From contig NZ_PCGR01000001.1 in assembly GCF_002798305.1 (NCBI RefSeq), positions 1-64,000 of the forward strand: a stretch of 64,000 nt of DNA, given 5' to 3'. Made by a program: the position numbers and the translations under genes. The notes below the pieces were generated by a model. It searched no databases, was not told the DNA's origin, and worked only from the letters and a program-made list of their open reading frames with translations. The first letter of the stretch is position 1, and the number at the start of each line of letters is the position of its first letter. Positions 16,348 through 25,254 of the stretch are shown piece after piece. Origin of the DNA: Chryseomicrobium excrementi. Its GTDB lineage: Bacteria; Bacillota; Bacilli; Bacillales_A; Planococcaceae.

Positions 16348-16850
16348 TGTTGCTTATAAAACTGGCCTTTTTCATGGTATTCGCGAACGATACGGTCCAT
16401 GTCTTTTCGGTCTTCTTCGTTTACTGCGCGCACGACTTTAGCAGGACGTCCATATGCCATCATACCAGGTGGGATGATCTTTCCTTGAGGAACTAGACTG
16501 CCAGCTCCAATAAAGGCGCCTTCACCAATTTCAGCTCCATCTAAAATGATGGATCCCATTCCAATTAATGCACCTTTTCGAATGGTGCAGCTATGTAAGG
16601 TCACTTGATGGCCAACCGTTACTTCATCTTCGATGACCAATGGATACTGAGGGCTCTGGTGCAGACAGCATAAATCTTGAATATTTACTCTCTTCCCTAT
16701 TCGTGTGGCGTTGACGTCTCCACGGATGATCGTATTGAAGAAAACAGAAGAACCTTCCTCAATTTCTACATCCCCTGTGATCGTTACAAAGTCTGCCACG
16801 AAGACTGAAGGATGGATTTTTGGAGTTTTTTCACCAAATGGATAGATCAT
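16323..16850 (-). CDS. ytoA: Gamma-carbonic anhydrase-like hexapeptide protein (YtoA)
   Basis: A 175-residue left-handed beta-helix protein made of hexapeptide repeats (for example VEIEEGSSVFF, AEIGEGAFIGAGS). Three histidines in the CCLHQSP and VGHQVTLHSC blocks correspond to the zinc ligands of gamma-carbonic anhydrases (YrdA/PaaY group). Whether it hydrates CO2 is not known from the sequence. It is convergent to metK, as ytoA is near metK in B. subtilis. Confidence 0.88.
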   Translation of the reverse strand: MIYPFGEKTPKIHPSVFVADFVTITGDVEIEEGSSVFFNTIIRGDVNATRIGKRVNIQDLCCLHQSPQYPLVIEDEVTVGHQVTLHSCTIRKGALIGMGSIILDGAEIGEGAFIGAGSLVPQGKIIPPGMMAYGRPAKVVRAVNEEDRKDMDRIVREYHEKGQFYKQQQKTIQDN

Positions 16851-16922
16851 AACAGACTTCCTTTCTCTACACTTGCTATACTATACAATAAGTGTAGCAG
16901 AATCAGAAAGGGGAAGGTAGCC

Positions 16923-17711
16923 ATGTGGATATGGGAAGCAGAAAACCAACCAAAAGCAGTCGTGGTCATCGTCCACAATGTTTTCGAACACCATCGCCGC
17001 TACGCATGGGTCATTGAATACTTGAGACAAAACGATCTTCATGTGGTGATGGGAGACCTCCCGAGTCACGGAGAATCTGCAGAGAAGAAGGGGCTTCATA
17101 ATGAATCTATCGGAGAGTATGATCATTATCTTGAACGCGCGATAACTTATGCTAGTCAGTTCAACTTGCCCATTTTCTTATACGGTCATGGCTTTGGAGC
17201 AACGCTCATCCTTCATTACATGAGAAAACAAAGAGACTCTATAGCGGCAGTACTCCTTACCAGTCCCTGGCTTGAGTTGTTTGAAAGCCCATCTAAGTGG
17301 GCAAATCGAATCGCCAAACTGACCATCAATCAGCGATTAAAATTCCCACTTGATCCAGAGCTTTACGTGGAGGACCCACAACTTCAAAAAGAATATGAAG
17401 AAGATTCCTTAATTCATACGACAGTTACAACAGATTGGTATGAGAGTCTTGTTGAGCGAATGAAGACGGTGTCTCAAGCGAAAAACGAATGGGCACTTCC
17501 TGTTTGGCTTCAAGTTGCTAGTGATGACCGCATCATCAATGTGGCTGCAGTTCGGAACTGGATGAGTCACCAAAAGCTGCAAACTATTCATTACTCGGAG
17601 TGGGATCATATCCAACATGATATGCATCAACACGCGGACCGGGAATTCATTGCAAAGAGTGCTATCGATTTTATACACCTCACTGTATTGCGACTTGGCT
17701 ATGTTATATGA
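16923..17711 (+). CDS. ytpA: YtpA-like alpha/beta hydrolase lacking the nucleophile serine
   Basis: Starts at the ATG at 16923 (AGGGGAAGG site; 262 residues). It resembles the lysophospholipase/monoacylglycerol lipase family: VHNVFEHHRRY near residues 18-27, DLPSHGES at 45-52, and a C-terminal Asp/His region. At the nucleophile elbow the usual GHSxG reads GHGFG (residues 88-92), so the serine is glycine at residue 90. The codon is an unambiguous GGC. B. subtilis YtpA is a phospholipase implicated in bacilysocin formation; this homologue is probably inactive in that reaction or uses other residues. Confidence 0.8.
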   Translation: MWIWEAENQPKAVVVIVHNVFEHHRRYAWVIEYLRQNDLHVVMGDLPSHGESAEKKGLHNESIGEYDHYLERAITYASQFNLPIFLYGHGFGATLILHYMRKQRDSIAAVLLTSPWLELFESPSKWANRIAKLTINQRLKFPLDPELYVEDPQLQKEYEEDSLIHTTVTTDWYESLVERMKTVSQAKNEWALPVWLQVASDDRIINVAAVRNWMSHQKLQTIHYSEWDHIQHDMHQHADREFIAKSAIDFIHLTVLRLGYVI

Positions 17712-17766
17712 CGTCTGACCTTAAATGTGTTATACTCTAACGGCACAAAATTGAAGGAGAGAAACG

Positions 17767-19086
17767 ATGCAGCATTTAATTCGCAATATTATAGTAGAAA
17801 GTCCATCAAAAGTTGGAAATTTAGGATTAGTAACTTCCGCTATAGGAGCAGCTGAAGGAGACATTGGCGATATCAAACTGATCAAGAGTGGCCCTTTGAC
17901 GACAGTACGCGACATTTCCGTCACTTGCCGAGATGAAGTCCATTTAGAAACCGTCATTGCCAATATTGAAGCTATTGGAAATGGTGTTGAGATTCATGCC
18001 GTGACAGATGATGTATTGAAAGCACATGAAGGCGGAAAGATTGCCATGAAGAGTACGATCGATGTCCGTTCGCTCGGAGATCTGCAACGCGTATACACGC
18101 CAGGTGTAGCAAGTGTATGCTTAGAGATTGAAAAACATCCAGAGCAAGCGAAATACTTCACGTCCATTGGAAAATCAGTGGCGATTGTAACAGACGGAAC
18201 CGCGATTCTTGGACTTGGGAACATCGGTTCTGTTGCGGGGATGCCTGTTATGGAAGGGAAATCGGTTCTTCTTGATCAGTTTGTAGGACTTAGCGGTGTT
18301 CCAATTTTATTAGATACAAGTGATCCGGACCAAGTCGTGGAAACGGTCAAACATATTCACCAAGGGTTTGGAGCCATCTTATTGGAAGATATCGGTTCGC
18401 CTCATTGTTTTGAAATTGAAGAGCGCTTGAAAGCGGAACTACCGATTCCAGTCATGCACGATGATCAACACGGGACGGCTGTTGTTACATTAGCGGCAGT
18501 TCTGAATGCGTGCCGTGCAACGGGAGTCGATCCTACAAAAGCGACTGTCGGTCAAATCGGTTTAGGGGCAGCAGGTCTTGCCATCGTCCGAATGCTTTTA
18601 GCATATGGAGTAAAGGATGTATATGGTATCGACCGTCAACCGGCTGCGATTGAACGCCTCCACAATTACGGCGGAAAATCGAAAGAGTCGCTTGAGGAGT
18701 TAATGAACGATTGCGATATTATTATTGCGACTACAGGAGTGGAAGGTTTGATCAAGCCAGAGATGGTGCGTAAAGGTCAGATTATCTTGGCACTTTCAAA
18801 CCCAAATCCTGAAATCCAACCAGCAGAAGCCATTAAAGCAGGCGCTGCATTTGCAGCTGATGGTCGTTCGGTCAATAACGTGGTAGGGTTCCCTGGAATC
18901 TTCCGCGGAGCACTCGATGCAGAAGCCAAACAGATCACGTATCCGATGTTGATTGCAGCTGCTGAGGCTATCGTTAGCCATACACGTCGTGGAGAGTTAA
19001 TTCCAACGCCACTCGATCCTGCACTTCACTTAGTGGTAGCGCGAGCTGTTGAAGAAGCTGCAGCAAAAGAAAAGCAATCACAATAA
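17767..19086 (+). CDS. Malic enzyme with N-terminal ACT-like domain
   Basis: A 439-residue NAD(P)-dependent malic enzyme (oxidative decarboxylation of malate to pyruvate). Residues 1 to about 85 look like an ACT regulatory domain (VGNLGLVTSAIGAAEGDIGD). The catalytic part follows: RVYTPGVA, VTDGTAILGLGNIG, MHDDQHGTA and GLGAAGLAIVRML (Rossmann). Domain order and length match the B. subtilis MleA/YtsJ group. The start has a GAAGGAGAG site, and a TATACT -10 is seen at about 17731-17736. Confidence 0.92.
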   Translation: MQHLIRNIIVESPSKVGNLGLVTSAIGAAEGDIGDIKLIKSGPLTTVRDISVTCRDEVHLETVIANIEAIGNGVEIHAVTDDVLKAHEGGKIAMKSTIDVRSLGDLQRVYTPGVASVCLEIEKHPEQAKYFTSIGKSVAIVTDGTAILGLGNIGSVAGMPVMEGKSVLLDQFVGLSGVPILLDTSDPDQVVETVKHIHQGFGAILLEDIGSPHCFEIEERLKAELPIPVMHDDQHGTAVVTLAAVLNACRATGVDPTKATVGQIGLGAAGLAIVRMLLAYGVKDVYGIDRQPAAIERLHNYGGKSKESLEELMNDCDIIIATTGVEGLIKPEMVRKGQIILALSNPNPEIQPAEAIKAGAAFAADGRSVNNVVGFPGIFRGALDAEAKQITYPMLIAAAEAIVSHTRRGELIPTPLDPALHLVVARAVEEAAAKEKQSQ

Positions 19087-19092
19087 TCATGA

Positions 19093-19130
19093 AAAATCCC
19101 GTTGAACTAGGTTCAGCGGGATTTTTTTTC
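19093..19130. terminator. Bidirectional terminator between malic enzyme and mnmM
   Basis: AATCCCGTTGAAC / GTTCAGCGGGATT with T-rich tails on the plus strand. It overlaps the end of the minus-strand gene. Confidence 0.87.
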
Positions 19131-19685
19131 GATTACCAATAGTTCAGGTGGCGAATTTTTTTGATTTAAGAACGCACTGTGGAACACTTGAACCTCTTCT
19201 TGAGGAAGGGTAGAAACTTGGTTTAGTAACGCCTGCCGTTCGAGCTTTCCACTCACATGACCATGATAAATCACGATGACAATACGACCTCCAGGTTCGA
19301 GCCATTTAAGGGCTGTCTCGATCGCTTGCCAAGTAGATGTACTCTCTGTTGTTACCTCATGTTCCGCTCCAGGAAGGTAACCCAAGTTAAAAACGACTGC
19401 ACGAATAGGGGACTCGATATATTTTTCTAAATTTGCATGGCTGTCTAAGATGACTTGACACCAACTACTTACATCAGCTTCTTGAAGGCGTTTTTTCGTA
19501 CTAGCAATCGCTTGTTCTTGTATATCAAAGGCAAGTACCTGTCCTGTTTCTCCGACAAGTTTCGCGAGAAAGAGAGTATCATGCCCGTTTCCCGCAGTTG
19601 CATCGATTACACGATCTCCGGGGCGCACAATCTCTTTTAAGTACTGCTTAGATTGATGTAGAGCATTTTGAATCATAAGGCACAT
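19113..19685 (-). CDS. mnmM: tRNA mnm5s2U methyltransferase MnmM (YtqB)
   Basis: A class I SAM-dependent methyltransferase, 190 residues from the ATG at 19685 (GAGGAG site; the frame upstream is not needed). The SAM motif VIDATAGNGHDTLFLA and the acidic AFDIQ strand are clear, and NLGYLPGAEH is the family's catalytic-region signature. B. subtilis YtqB has been assigned the final methylation of nm5s2U at the tRNA wobble base. It is divergent from the MFS gene. Confidence 0.88.
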   Translation of the reverse strand: MCLMIQNALHQSKQYLKEIVRPGDRVIDATAGNGHDTLFLAKLVGETGQVLAFDIQEQAIASTKKRLQEADVSSWCQVILDSHANLEKYIESPIRAVVFNLGYLPGAEHEVTTESTSTWQAIETALKWLEPGGRIVIVIYHGHVSGKLERQALLNQVSTLPQEEVQVFHSAFLNQKNSPPELLVIEKKSR

Positions 19686-19764
19686 CCTTTCTCCTCTTAG
19701 TTTATCATCTTGTCGGAAGTGAAAAAAAGGTCTAAACTGAGTGAAGTGAATGGAGATGTCAATT

Positions 19765-20937
19765 ATGCCAAAACGCGTCTGGCTACTAGTCATTGGAATG
19801 CTAATCAATGTAACAGGGAATTCCTTGCTATGGCCACTCAATACTATATATATGAACGAATACTTGGATAAATCGTTGTCTGTTGCTGGGCTTGTCTTGA
19901 TGGCGAATGCAGCAGCTGGAATTGTAGGCAACCTACTTGGTGGTTGGATATTTGACAAACTAGGTGGTTACAAAGCTATTATGCTAGGTATTGCTATTAC
20001 ACTCGTAGCTCTAATTGGGCTAAATTTCTGGCACGGCTGGCCGCATTATGTGTACTTCATGATTGCAATAGGTCTTGGAGGAGGGATTGTCTTTCCAAGT
20101 ATGTATGCGCTTGTTGGTACAGCTTGGCCTGAGGGAGGCCGGCGTGGATTCAATGCGATTTATTTAGCTGCGAATGTTGGAGTAGCACTAGGACCAGCTG
20201 CAGCTGGGGTCATTGCAAGTTACTCATTCGATTATTTGTTTACAGCCAACATGTGGATGTACGTCCTATACTTTATCTTAGCCGCGGTAGCTTACCGAGA
20301 ATACGATAAAAAAGCAGCGGTCAATACGAATGTGATTCAAGAGCGCAGTCGCATCGATCGCAAAGCACCATTTTATGCTTTGTTATTGATTTCAGGAGCT
20401 TATCTACTTGCATGGGTCGGTTATGTACAGTGGCAATCTACGATTTCTACTTATACACAAGAAATTGGGATCACGCTCAAACAGTACAGCTTACTATGGA
20501 CGATAAACGGAGCCTTGATCGTTCTAGCCCAACCACTCATCTCGCCTGTAGTGAAACGATTGGAACATCGAATCAAATTGCAGATGGTCTTCGGGCTCCT
20601 CATCATGCTCATTTCGTTTATAGTCGTAGCGTTTGCTGAGCAGTTCACGATGTTTGTGGTCTCCATGGTCATTTTGACTTTAGGGGAAATGTTTGTATGG
20701 CCGGCTGTGCCGACGATCGCAAATCAACTTGCACCAGAAGGTAAGATTGGCTTCTATCAAGGAATCGTCAATAGTACTGCAACAATCGGTCGAATGATTG
20801 GGCCTGTCATTGGAGGTGTAATTGCCGATTTGCAGGGGATGAGTATGATGTTGTTATTTATAACAGTGTTCATGGCAGCTGCGATTGTACCCGCACTTCT
20901 ATATGACCGTCCTTTAAGAAAGGAGCAACAAAGTTGA
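19765..20937 (+). CDS. MFS transporter (YttB-like)
   Basis: A 12-helix major facilitator protein of about 390 residues. I prefer the ATG at 19765 (MPKRVWLLV) because GGAG at 19752-19755 is then 9 bases away; ATGs at 19750 and 19756 are alternatives. The loop 2-3 motif GGWIFDKLGGYKAI and the mid-protein basic loop are typical. The substrate cannot be told. It overlaps the following regulator by 4 bases (TTGA), implying coupling with it. Confidence 0.85.
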   Translation: MPKRVWLLVIGMLINVTGNSLLWPLNTIYMNEYLDKSLSVAGLVLMANAAAGIVGNLLGGWIFDKLGGYKAIMLGIAITLVALIGLNFWHGWPHYVYFMIAIGLGGGIVFPSMYALVGTAWPEGGRRGFNAIYLAANVGVALGPAAAGVIASYSFDYLFTANMWMYVLYFILAAVAYREYDKKAAVNTNVIQERSRIDRKAPFYALLLISGAYLLAWVGYVQWQSTISTYTQEIGITLKQYSLLWTINGALIVLAQPLISPVVKRLEHRIKLQMVFGLLIMLISFIVVAFAEQFTMFVVSMVILTLGEMFVWPAVPTIANQLAPEGKIGFYQGIVNSTATIGRMIGPVIGGVIADLQGMSMMLLFITVFMAAAIVPALLYDRPLRKEQQS

Positions 20938-22241
20938 AAGATTGGATCCAACATTTATCGACAGAAGTAATCGATCAGATTCTTGAAAATGCCTTTCAAT
21001 GGTTCGTTGTTGTAGACCGAGAGTCAAAAATCCTCTATATCAACGAAGACTATTGCCACTTTTTAGAGGTGAAGCGAGAGGATGCAATAGGTCAGCATGT
21101 AGCCGATATCATTGAAAATACAGAGATGCATATTGTAATGGAGAAGGGCGAAGCAGATATTGCCGCGCCTCATTATATTAAAGGTTCTTATATGCTCGCC
21201 AATCGAGTTCCGCTTGTAGTTGAAGGAGAGATTGTCGGAGCTTTTGGCAGTGTGATTTTTCGAGATATGACGGACTGGAAACGTTTAAGTGCCCATGTGA
21301 AGACCACCATGGAACGCATAGAGGAAAAGTTTAGCCCCACGTCGCACACTTTGTCTCGACTAGAAGACATCATCGGTGAGTCAGCTTCAATCCGAAAATT
21401 AAAAGAAACGGTCCGAATGATTGGTCCAACAAAACTTCCAGTAGTGATTGAAGGAGAGACGGGTACAGGGAAAGAGATGTTTGCTGAGAGCATCCATCGT
21501 CTTTCAGAGCGGTCAGACGCATCATTTGTCAAGGTGAACTGTGCAGTCTTACCAGCAGAGCTTGCGGAACAAGAATTGTTTGAGGGCACCGACAGCAAAT
21601 TAGCGCAAGCTTCAGGTGGCACTCTTTATATAGAAGAAGTTCATGCACTTCCCATTCCTCTTCAAGCAAAACTACTAAGAACGATCACTGAAATTGAACA
21701 AGGCGTTTTTGCGACAGCAGGAGATGTCAGGTTTTTATTTTCATCGAATCGAAATCTTTCTAAGCTCGTAGATGACGGGCTTTTCAGGGAAGATTTGTAT
21801 TACAGAATTCAATCGGTATACTTGAAGGTCCCAGCTCTTCGGGAACGAATGGAGGATTTCTCTCTTCTCACACGGCATTTTCTTCATCTTATAGAGCAGA
21901 GTGAAGGGCGAAGAGGCTTAAAGCTGGATCCTAAAACGGTGAGGCATCTGGTACAGTATAAATGGCCAGGAAATGTACGAGAACTTTTTAATACACTTAG
22001 AGCCATGGTCTTTATGACGGAAGGAACTAGACTTACTACAGCAACTATTCCGATGCATATCTTTCAAAACGTCAAAGCATTCTCTAATCAAACGGGTCGC
22101 TTGGAAGATATTTTGTCGCAGACCGAGTTGCAAGTTCTTGAAAACACGTTAGCAGTTTATCCAGACAAAACCGAAGCTGCCAAAGTCTTAGGAGTCAGTA
22201 GATCAACATTGTATGAAAAATTAAAAAAATATAACTTATGA
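20934..22241 (+). CDS. PAS-AAA+-Fis transcriptional regulator lacking GAFTGA (TyrR-like)
   Basis: 435 residues from a TTG start with an AAGGAG site. A PAS-like sensor covers about residues 15-115. The AAA+ domain covers about 145-360 with Walker A GETGTGK (174-180), an ELFEG block (214-218), Walker B region GGTLYIEEV and the REDLYYR block. A Fis-type helix-turn-helix ends the protein (TEAAKVLGVSRSTLYEKL). The L1 loop with GAFTGA that contacts sigma-54 is deleted: ELFEG runs almost directly into GGTLYI. It therefore probably acts with sigma-A, like E. coli TyrR. It likely controls the adjacent ketone-body operon. Confidence 0.87.
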   Translation: MKDWIQHLSTEVIDQILENAFQWFVVVDRESKILYINEDYCHFLEVKREDAIGQHVADIIENTEMHIVMEKGEADIAAPHYIKGSYMLANRVPLVVEGEIVGAFGSVIFRDMTDWKRLSAHVKTTMERIEEKFSPTSHTLSRLEDIIGESASIRKLKETVRMIGPTKLPVVIEGETGTGKEMFAESIHRLSERSDASFVKVNCAVLPAELAEQELFEGTDSKLAQASGGTLYIEEVHALPIPLQAKLLRTITEIEQGVFATAGDVRFLFSSNRNLSKLVDDGLFREDLYYRIQSVYLKVPALRERMEDFSLLTRHFLHLIEQSEGRRGLKLDPKTVRHLVQYKWPGNVRELFNTLRAMVFMTEGTRLTTATIPMHIFQNVKAFSNQTGRLEDILSQTELQVLENTLAVYPDKTEAAKVLGVSRSTLYEKLKKYNL

Positions 22242-22247
22242 ACTACT

Positions 22248-22284
22248 TTCCGGAAATTTAGACACTGCGTCCAATTTTCCGGAA
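22248..22284. promoter_or_regulatory. Paired operators upstream of scoA
   Basis: TTCCGGAAATTTAGACA (22248-22264) and GTCCAATTTTCCGGAA (22269-22284) are two inversely oriented copies of a TGTCC..TTCCGGA motif. They abut a TATAAT at 22297-22302 that has no good -35, as expected for an activator-dependent promoter. The likely binder is the regulator encoded just upstream; this is inferred. Confidence 0.55.
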
Positions 22285-22332
22285 TTTTTAATTGTTTATA
22301 ATTCGCGTTTTATCTTGTTAATTCAATAAATA

Positions 22333-22350
22333 TGTCCGGAATTCTGGACA
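22333..22350. promoter_or_regulatory. Palindromic operator in the scoA leader
   Basis: TGTCCGGAATTCTGGACA is an 18-base palindrome with one imperfect pair. Its half-sites match those at 22248-22284. It would lie 25-40 bases downstream of the proposed start of transcription. Confidence 0.55.
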
Positions 22351-22423
22351 GCGGATACTACTTCTGTTGTCACAGATTTGTCACAGTCTATTGCGGTGTT
22401 GAGAGGGTTCTGTTTTAATACTT

Positions 22424-22440
22424 ATGAAAGCGCTTTTTTT
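22424..22440. promoter_or_regulatory. Candidate cre site upstream of scoA
   Basis: ATGAAAGCGCTTTTTTT matches the cre consensus WTGNNARCGNWWWCAWW at 15 of 17 positions. It is 28 bases before the scoA start, a position for CcpA roadblock repression of this catabolic operon. Confidence 0.5.
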
Positions 22441-22467
22441 ATACACAATTCGAGGAGGAAGTTTCCT

Positions 22468-23157
22468 ATGAAGCCAATCTATTCTTCTGCAGAAGAAGCA
22501 GTCAGTCAAATTCAAGATGGAGCTACGCTAATGGTAGGCGGGTTTGGTCTTGTCGGTATTCCAGAGCAACTGATCATCGCTCTGGTAAACAAAGGTGTTA
22601 AAGATTTAACCGTCATCTCAAACAACTGTGGTGTGGATGATTGGGGTCTTGGTTTATTACTTAAAAATAAACAAATTAAAAAGATGATCGGGTCATATGT
22701 TGGAGAGAACAAGGAATTTGAACGCCAAGTTCTTTCAGGCGAAATCGAAGTGGAGTTGACGCCTCAAGGTACACTCGCTGAAAAATGCCGTGCAGGTGGC
22801 GCTGGAATTCCAGCATTCTTTACACCAGCAGGAGTAGGTACTGTTGTTGCTGAAGGCAAAGAAGTACGTGAGTTTGACGGCAAAGAATACGTTCTTGAAG
22901 AAGCACTCGTCGCCGATTTCGCTCTCGTACGTGCTGCAAAAGCAGATAAGTTTGGAAATCTCATTTATAACAAGACAGCTCAGAACTTCAATCCGATGAT
23001 GGCTGCCGCTGGAAAAGTCACGATTGCGGAAGTGGAAGAGATTGTGGAAACAGGAGATCTTGATCCTGCCATGATCCATACACCAAGCGTTTATGTACAA
23101 GGCTTGTTCCAAGCGAAGCAAGAAAAGCGTATTGAACGTTTAACAACGAGAGACTAA
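22468..23157 (+). CDS. scoA: Succinyl-CoA:3-oxoacid CoA-transferase subunit A
   Basis: A 229-residue alpha subunit of a family I CoA transferase that activates acetoacetate using succinyl-CoA. The ATG at 22468 has a strong GAGGAGGAAG site; the open frame further upstream is leader. The glycine-rich [12 protein letters not shown] motif near the N-terminus is typical. It is the first gene of a four-gene operon. Product acetoacetyl-CoA would feed beta-oxidation. Confidence 0.94.
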   Translation: MKPIYSSAEEAVSQIQDGATLMVGGFGLVGIPEQLIIALVNKGVKDLTVISNNCGVDDWGLGLLLKNKQIKKMIGSYVGENKEFERQVLSGEIEVELTPQGTLAEKCRAGGAGIPAFFTPAGVGTVVAEGKEVREFDGKEYVLEEALVADFALVRAAKADKFGNLIYNKTAQNFNPMMAAAGKVTIAEVEEIVETGDLDPAMIHTPSVYVQGLFQAKQEKRIERLTTRD

Positions 23158-23174
23158 TTTGAGGAGGGATTTTC

Positions 23175-23834
23175 ATGACATTATCAACGCGTGAATTTAT
23201 TGCAAAACGTGCAGAAATGGAAATTGAAGACGGGAACTATGTCAATTTAGGTATCGGTATCCCAACACTTGTAGCCAACTTTATCTCACCAAACAAGACG
23301 GTGGTTTTACAATCGGAAAACGGTCTGCTTGGAATTGGACCCTATCCTACAAAAGATCAAGTCGATCCAGATTTGATTAACGCAGGTAAAGAAACGGTAA
23401 CAACAATTCCGGGTTCTGCCTTCTTTACTAGCGCAGAGTCTTTTGCCATGATCCGTGGAGGCCACATTGATGTTGCCATCCTGGGTGGTATGGAAGTATC
23501 TGAAACAGGCGACCTCGCCAACTGGATGATTCCAGGCAAGATGATCAAAGGGATGGGCGGCGCTATGGACCTTGTCCACGGAGCAAAAAAGATTATTGTC
23601 ATCATGGATCACGTGGCAAAGGACGGATCTCCAAAAATCAAAAAAGAATGTACACTTCCACTGACAGGTAAAGGTGTGGTCAACATGATTATCACAGACC
23701 GGGCAGTGATTGAAGTGACTGACCAAGGACTAGTATTAAAAGAAGTCTTTGAAGGACATACAATTCAGGGTGTCGTCGAAGCAACTGAAGCGGACCTGAA
23801 TGTGGACAACGTGAAGGAGAACGTTTCGTTCTAA
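23175..23834 (+). CDS. scoB: Succinyl-CoA:3-oxoacid CoA-transferase subunit B
   Basis: A 219-residue beta subunit. It carries the catalytic motif SENGLLGIG with Glu48, which forms the glutamyl-CoA thioester. It follows scoA by 17 bases with a GAGGAGG site. Confidence 0.95.
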   Translation: MTLSTREFIAKRAEMEIEDGNYVNLGIGIPTLVANFISPNKTVVLQSENGLLGIGPYPTKDQVDPDLINAGKETVTTIPGSAFFTSAESFAMIRGGHIDVAILGGMEVSETGDLANWMIPGKMIKGMGGAMDLVHGAKKIIVIMDHVAKDGSPKIKKECTLPLTGKGVVNMIITDRAVIEVTDQGLVLKEVFEGHTIQGVVEATEADLNVDNVKENVSF

Positions 23835-23866
23835 TACGACCCCAAGAACAGATGGGGGAAACTCAA

Positions 23867-25201
23867 GTGGAAAACATTTTAAGTATGATTGGTCTGCTCG
23901 GCGGACTATTCTTATTAATCTTTTTGACGATGAAAGGTGTTAACATCATCATCGTCGGACCAATCTCAGCACTATTTGTAGCATTATTATCTGGAATGCC
24001 TTTATTCCCTCAACTAGTTGAGGAAGGTGTACCAAACTTTGTAACGAACTACATGACTGGGTTCACTGGATTTATCATGGCTTGGTATTTGATGTTCTTA
24101 TTAGGTGCCATTTTCGGTAAAGTGATGGAAGATAGCGGAGCAGCGGATTCAGTTGCGAAGTTTGTAACAGACCGTCTAGGTCTTAAATATGCGGTACTTG
24201 CAATTGTAATCGCCTGTGCAATCTTAACTTACGGTGGGGTTTCTCTATTCGTTGTTGCATTCGCAGTGTACCCAATGGCTATCTCTCTATTCAAACAAGC
24301 GAACTTACCACGTCGTTTCATCCCAGCGACACTTGGTCTAGGTTCTGTAACATTCACAATGACATCTGCAGGATCTCCTGAGATCCAAAACTGGATTCCG
24401 ATTCCGTTCTTAGGGACTACTCCTTATGCAGGGTGGGAAGTCAGTATCATCGTGGCTATCTTCATGGCGATTGCAGGATATATGTGGTTGAAGAAAATCA
24501 TTACTAAGGCAGTTAAAAATGGCGAAGTATTTGATGCTCGTGAAAATGATCCAACATTTGATACGACTCGTGCACTCCCGAATCCATTCTTATCATTCAT
24601 TCCTTTAATTGTAGTATTGATTATCTCATTCATCTTCCATGACTCGTTGAAACAATCGGCATTAATCATTGCATTATTAGCTGGGATTTTGGCAACCTTC
24701 ATCGTGAGCTGGAAATACTTCAAGAGTCCGTGGGAAGCGGTTTCTCAAGGGACACTAGGAGCCATCATTGCTATTGGTAACACGGCTGCAGTTGTAGGTT
24801 TTGGTGGAGTAGCGAAAGCAACTCCTGCATTCAATGTAGCAGTTGAAGCAATGACGAACATCCCAGGTTCACCATTAATCGGGGCAGCAGTTGCTGTATC
24901 TGTAATCGCAGGTATGACAGGTTCGGCTTCAGGTGGACAGCAAATTGCATTACCTCTAATCGCTCCAGGCTACTTGGATGCAGGTGTTAACGCGGAAGCC
25001 CTTCACCGTGTCGTTGCGATTTCATCAGGTGCATTAGATTCTCTTCCACATAACGGCTATGTTGTAACGACAATTCAGTCGATCTGTGGTGAAAAACATA
25101 GTGCAGCTTACTGGGCAATGGCAGCTACGACTGTAGTGATTCCGGTAATCGGTGTCATTATCGCAATTGTCTTGTTCTCTTTAGGACTTGGAATTCAATA
25201 G
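23867..25201 (+). CDS. GntP-family permease (YxjC-like)
   Basis: A polytopic membrane protein of about 444 residues in the GntP/CitM-type ion transporter group. The start is probably the GTG at 23867 (MENILSMIGLLGG), preceded by GGGGGA at 7 bases; the ATG at 23852 lacks a ribosome binding site. By context (scoA, scoB, 3-hydroxybutyrate dehydrogenase) it probably imports 3-hydroxybutyrate, acetoacetate or butyrate. The B. subtilis operon yxjC-scoA-scoB-yxjF has the same genes with the permease first. Confidence 0.88.
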   Translation: MENILSMIGLLGGLFLLIFLTMKGVNIIIVGPISALFVALLSGMPLFPQLVEEGVPNFVTNYMTGFTGFIMAWYLMFLLGAIFGKVMEDSGAADSVAKFVTDRLGLKYAVLAIVIACAILTYGGVSLFVVAFAVYPMAISLFKQANLPRRFIPATLGLGSVTFTMTSAGSPEIQNWIPIPFLGTTPYAGWEVSIIVAIFMAIAGYMWLKKIITKAVKNGEVFDARENDPTFDTTRALPNPFLSFIPLIVVLIISFIFHDSLKQSALIIALLAGILATFIVSWKYFKSPWEAVSQGTLGAIIAIGNTAAVVGFGGVAKATPAFNVAVEAMTNIPGSPLIGAAVAVSVIAGMTGSASGGQQIALPLIAPGYLDAGVNAEALHRVVAISSGALDSLPHNGYVVTTIQSICGEKHSAAYWAMAATTVVIPVIGVIIAIVLFSLGLGIQ

Positions 25202-25205
25202 TAGA

Positions 25206-25230
25206 TAAAGCCGCCGTGTGCGGCTTTTTC
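25206..25230 (+). terminator. Hairpin between permease and 3-hydroxybutyrate dehydrogenase
   Basis: AGCCGC, CGTGT, GCGGCT followed by TTTTC. It may reduce rather than stop transcription into the last gene. Confidence 0.6.
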
Positions 25231-25254
25231 TAATCATCAAGAGGAGGAACAACC

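Noticed and set aside
22370-22400. A TGTCAC..TTGC sequence resembling a sigma-54 -24/-12 promoter before scoA.
   Set aside because: The spacing is 6 instead of 5 and the invariant GG is GT. The regulator lacks GAFTGA as well.
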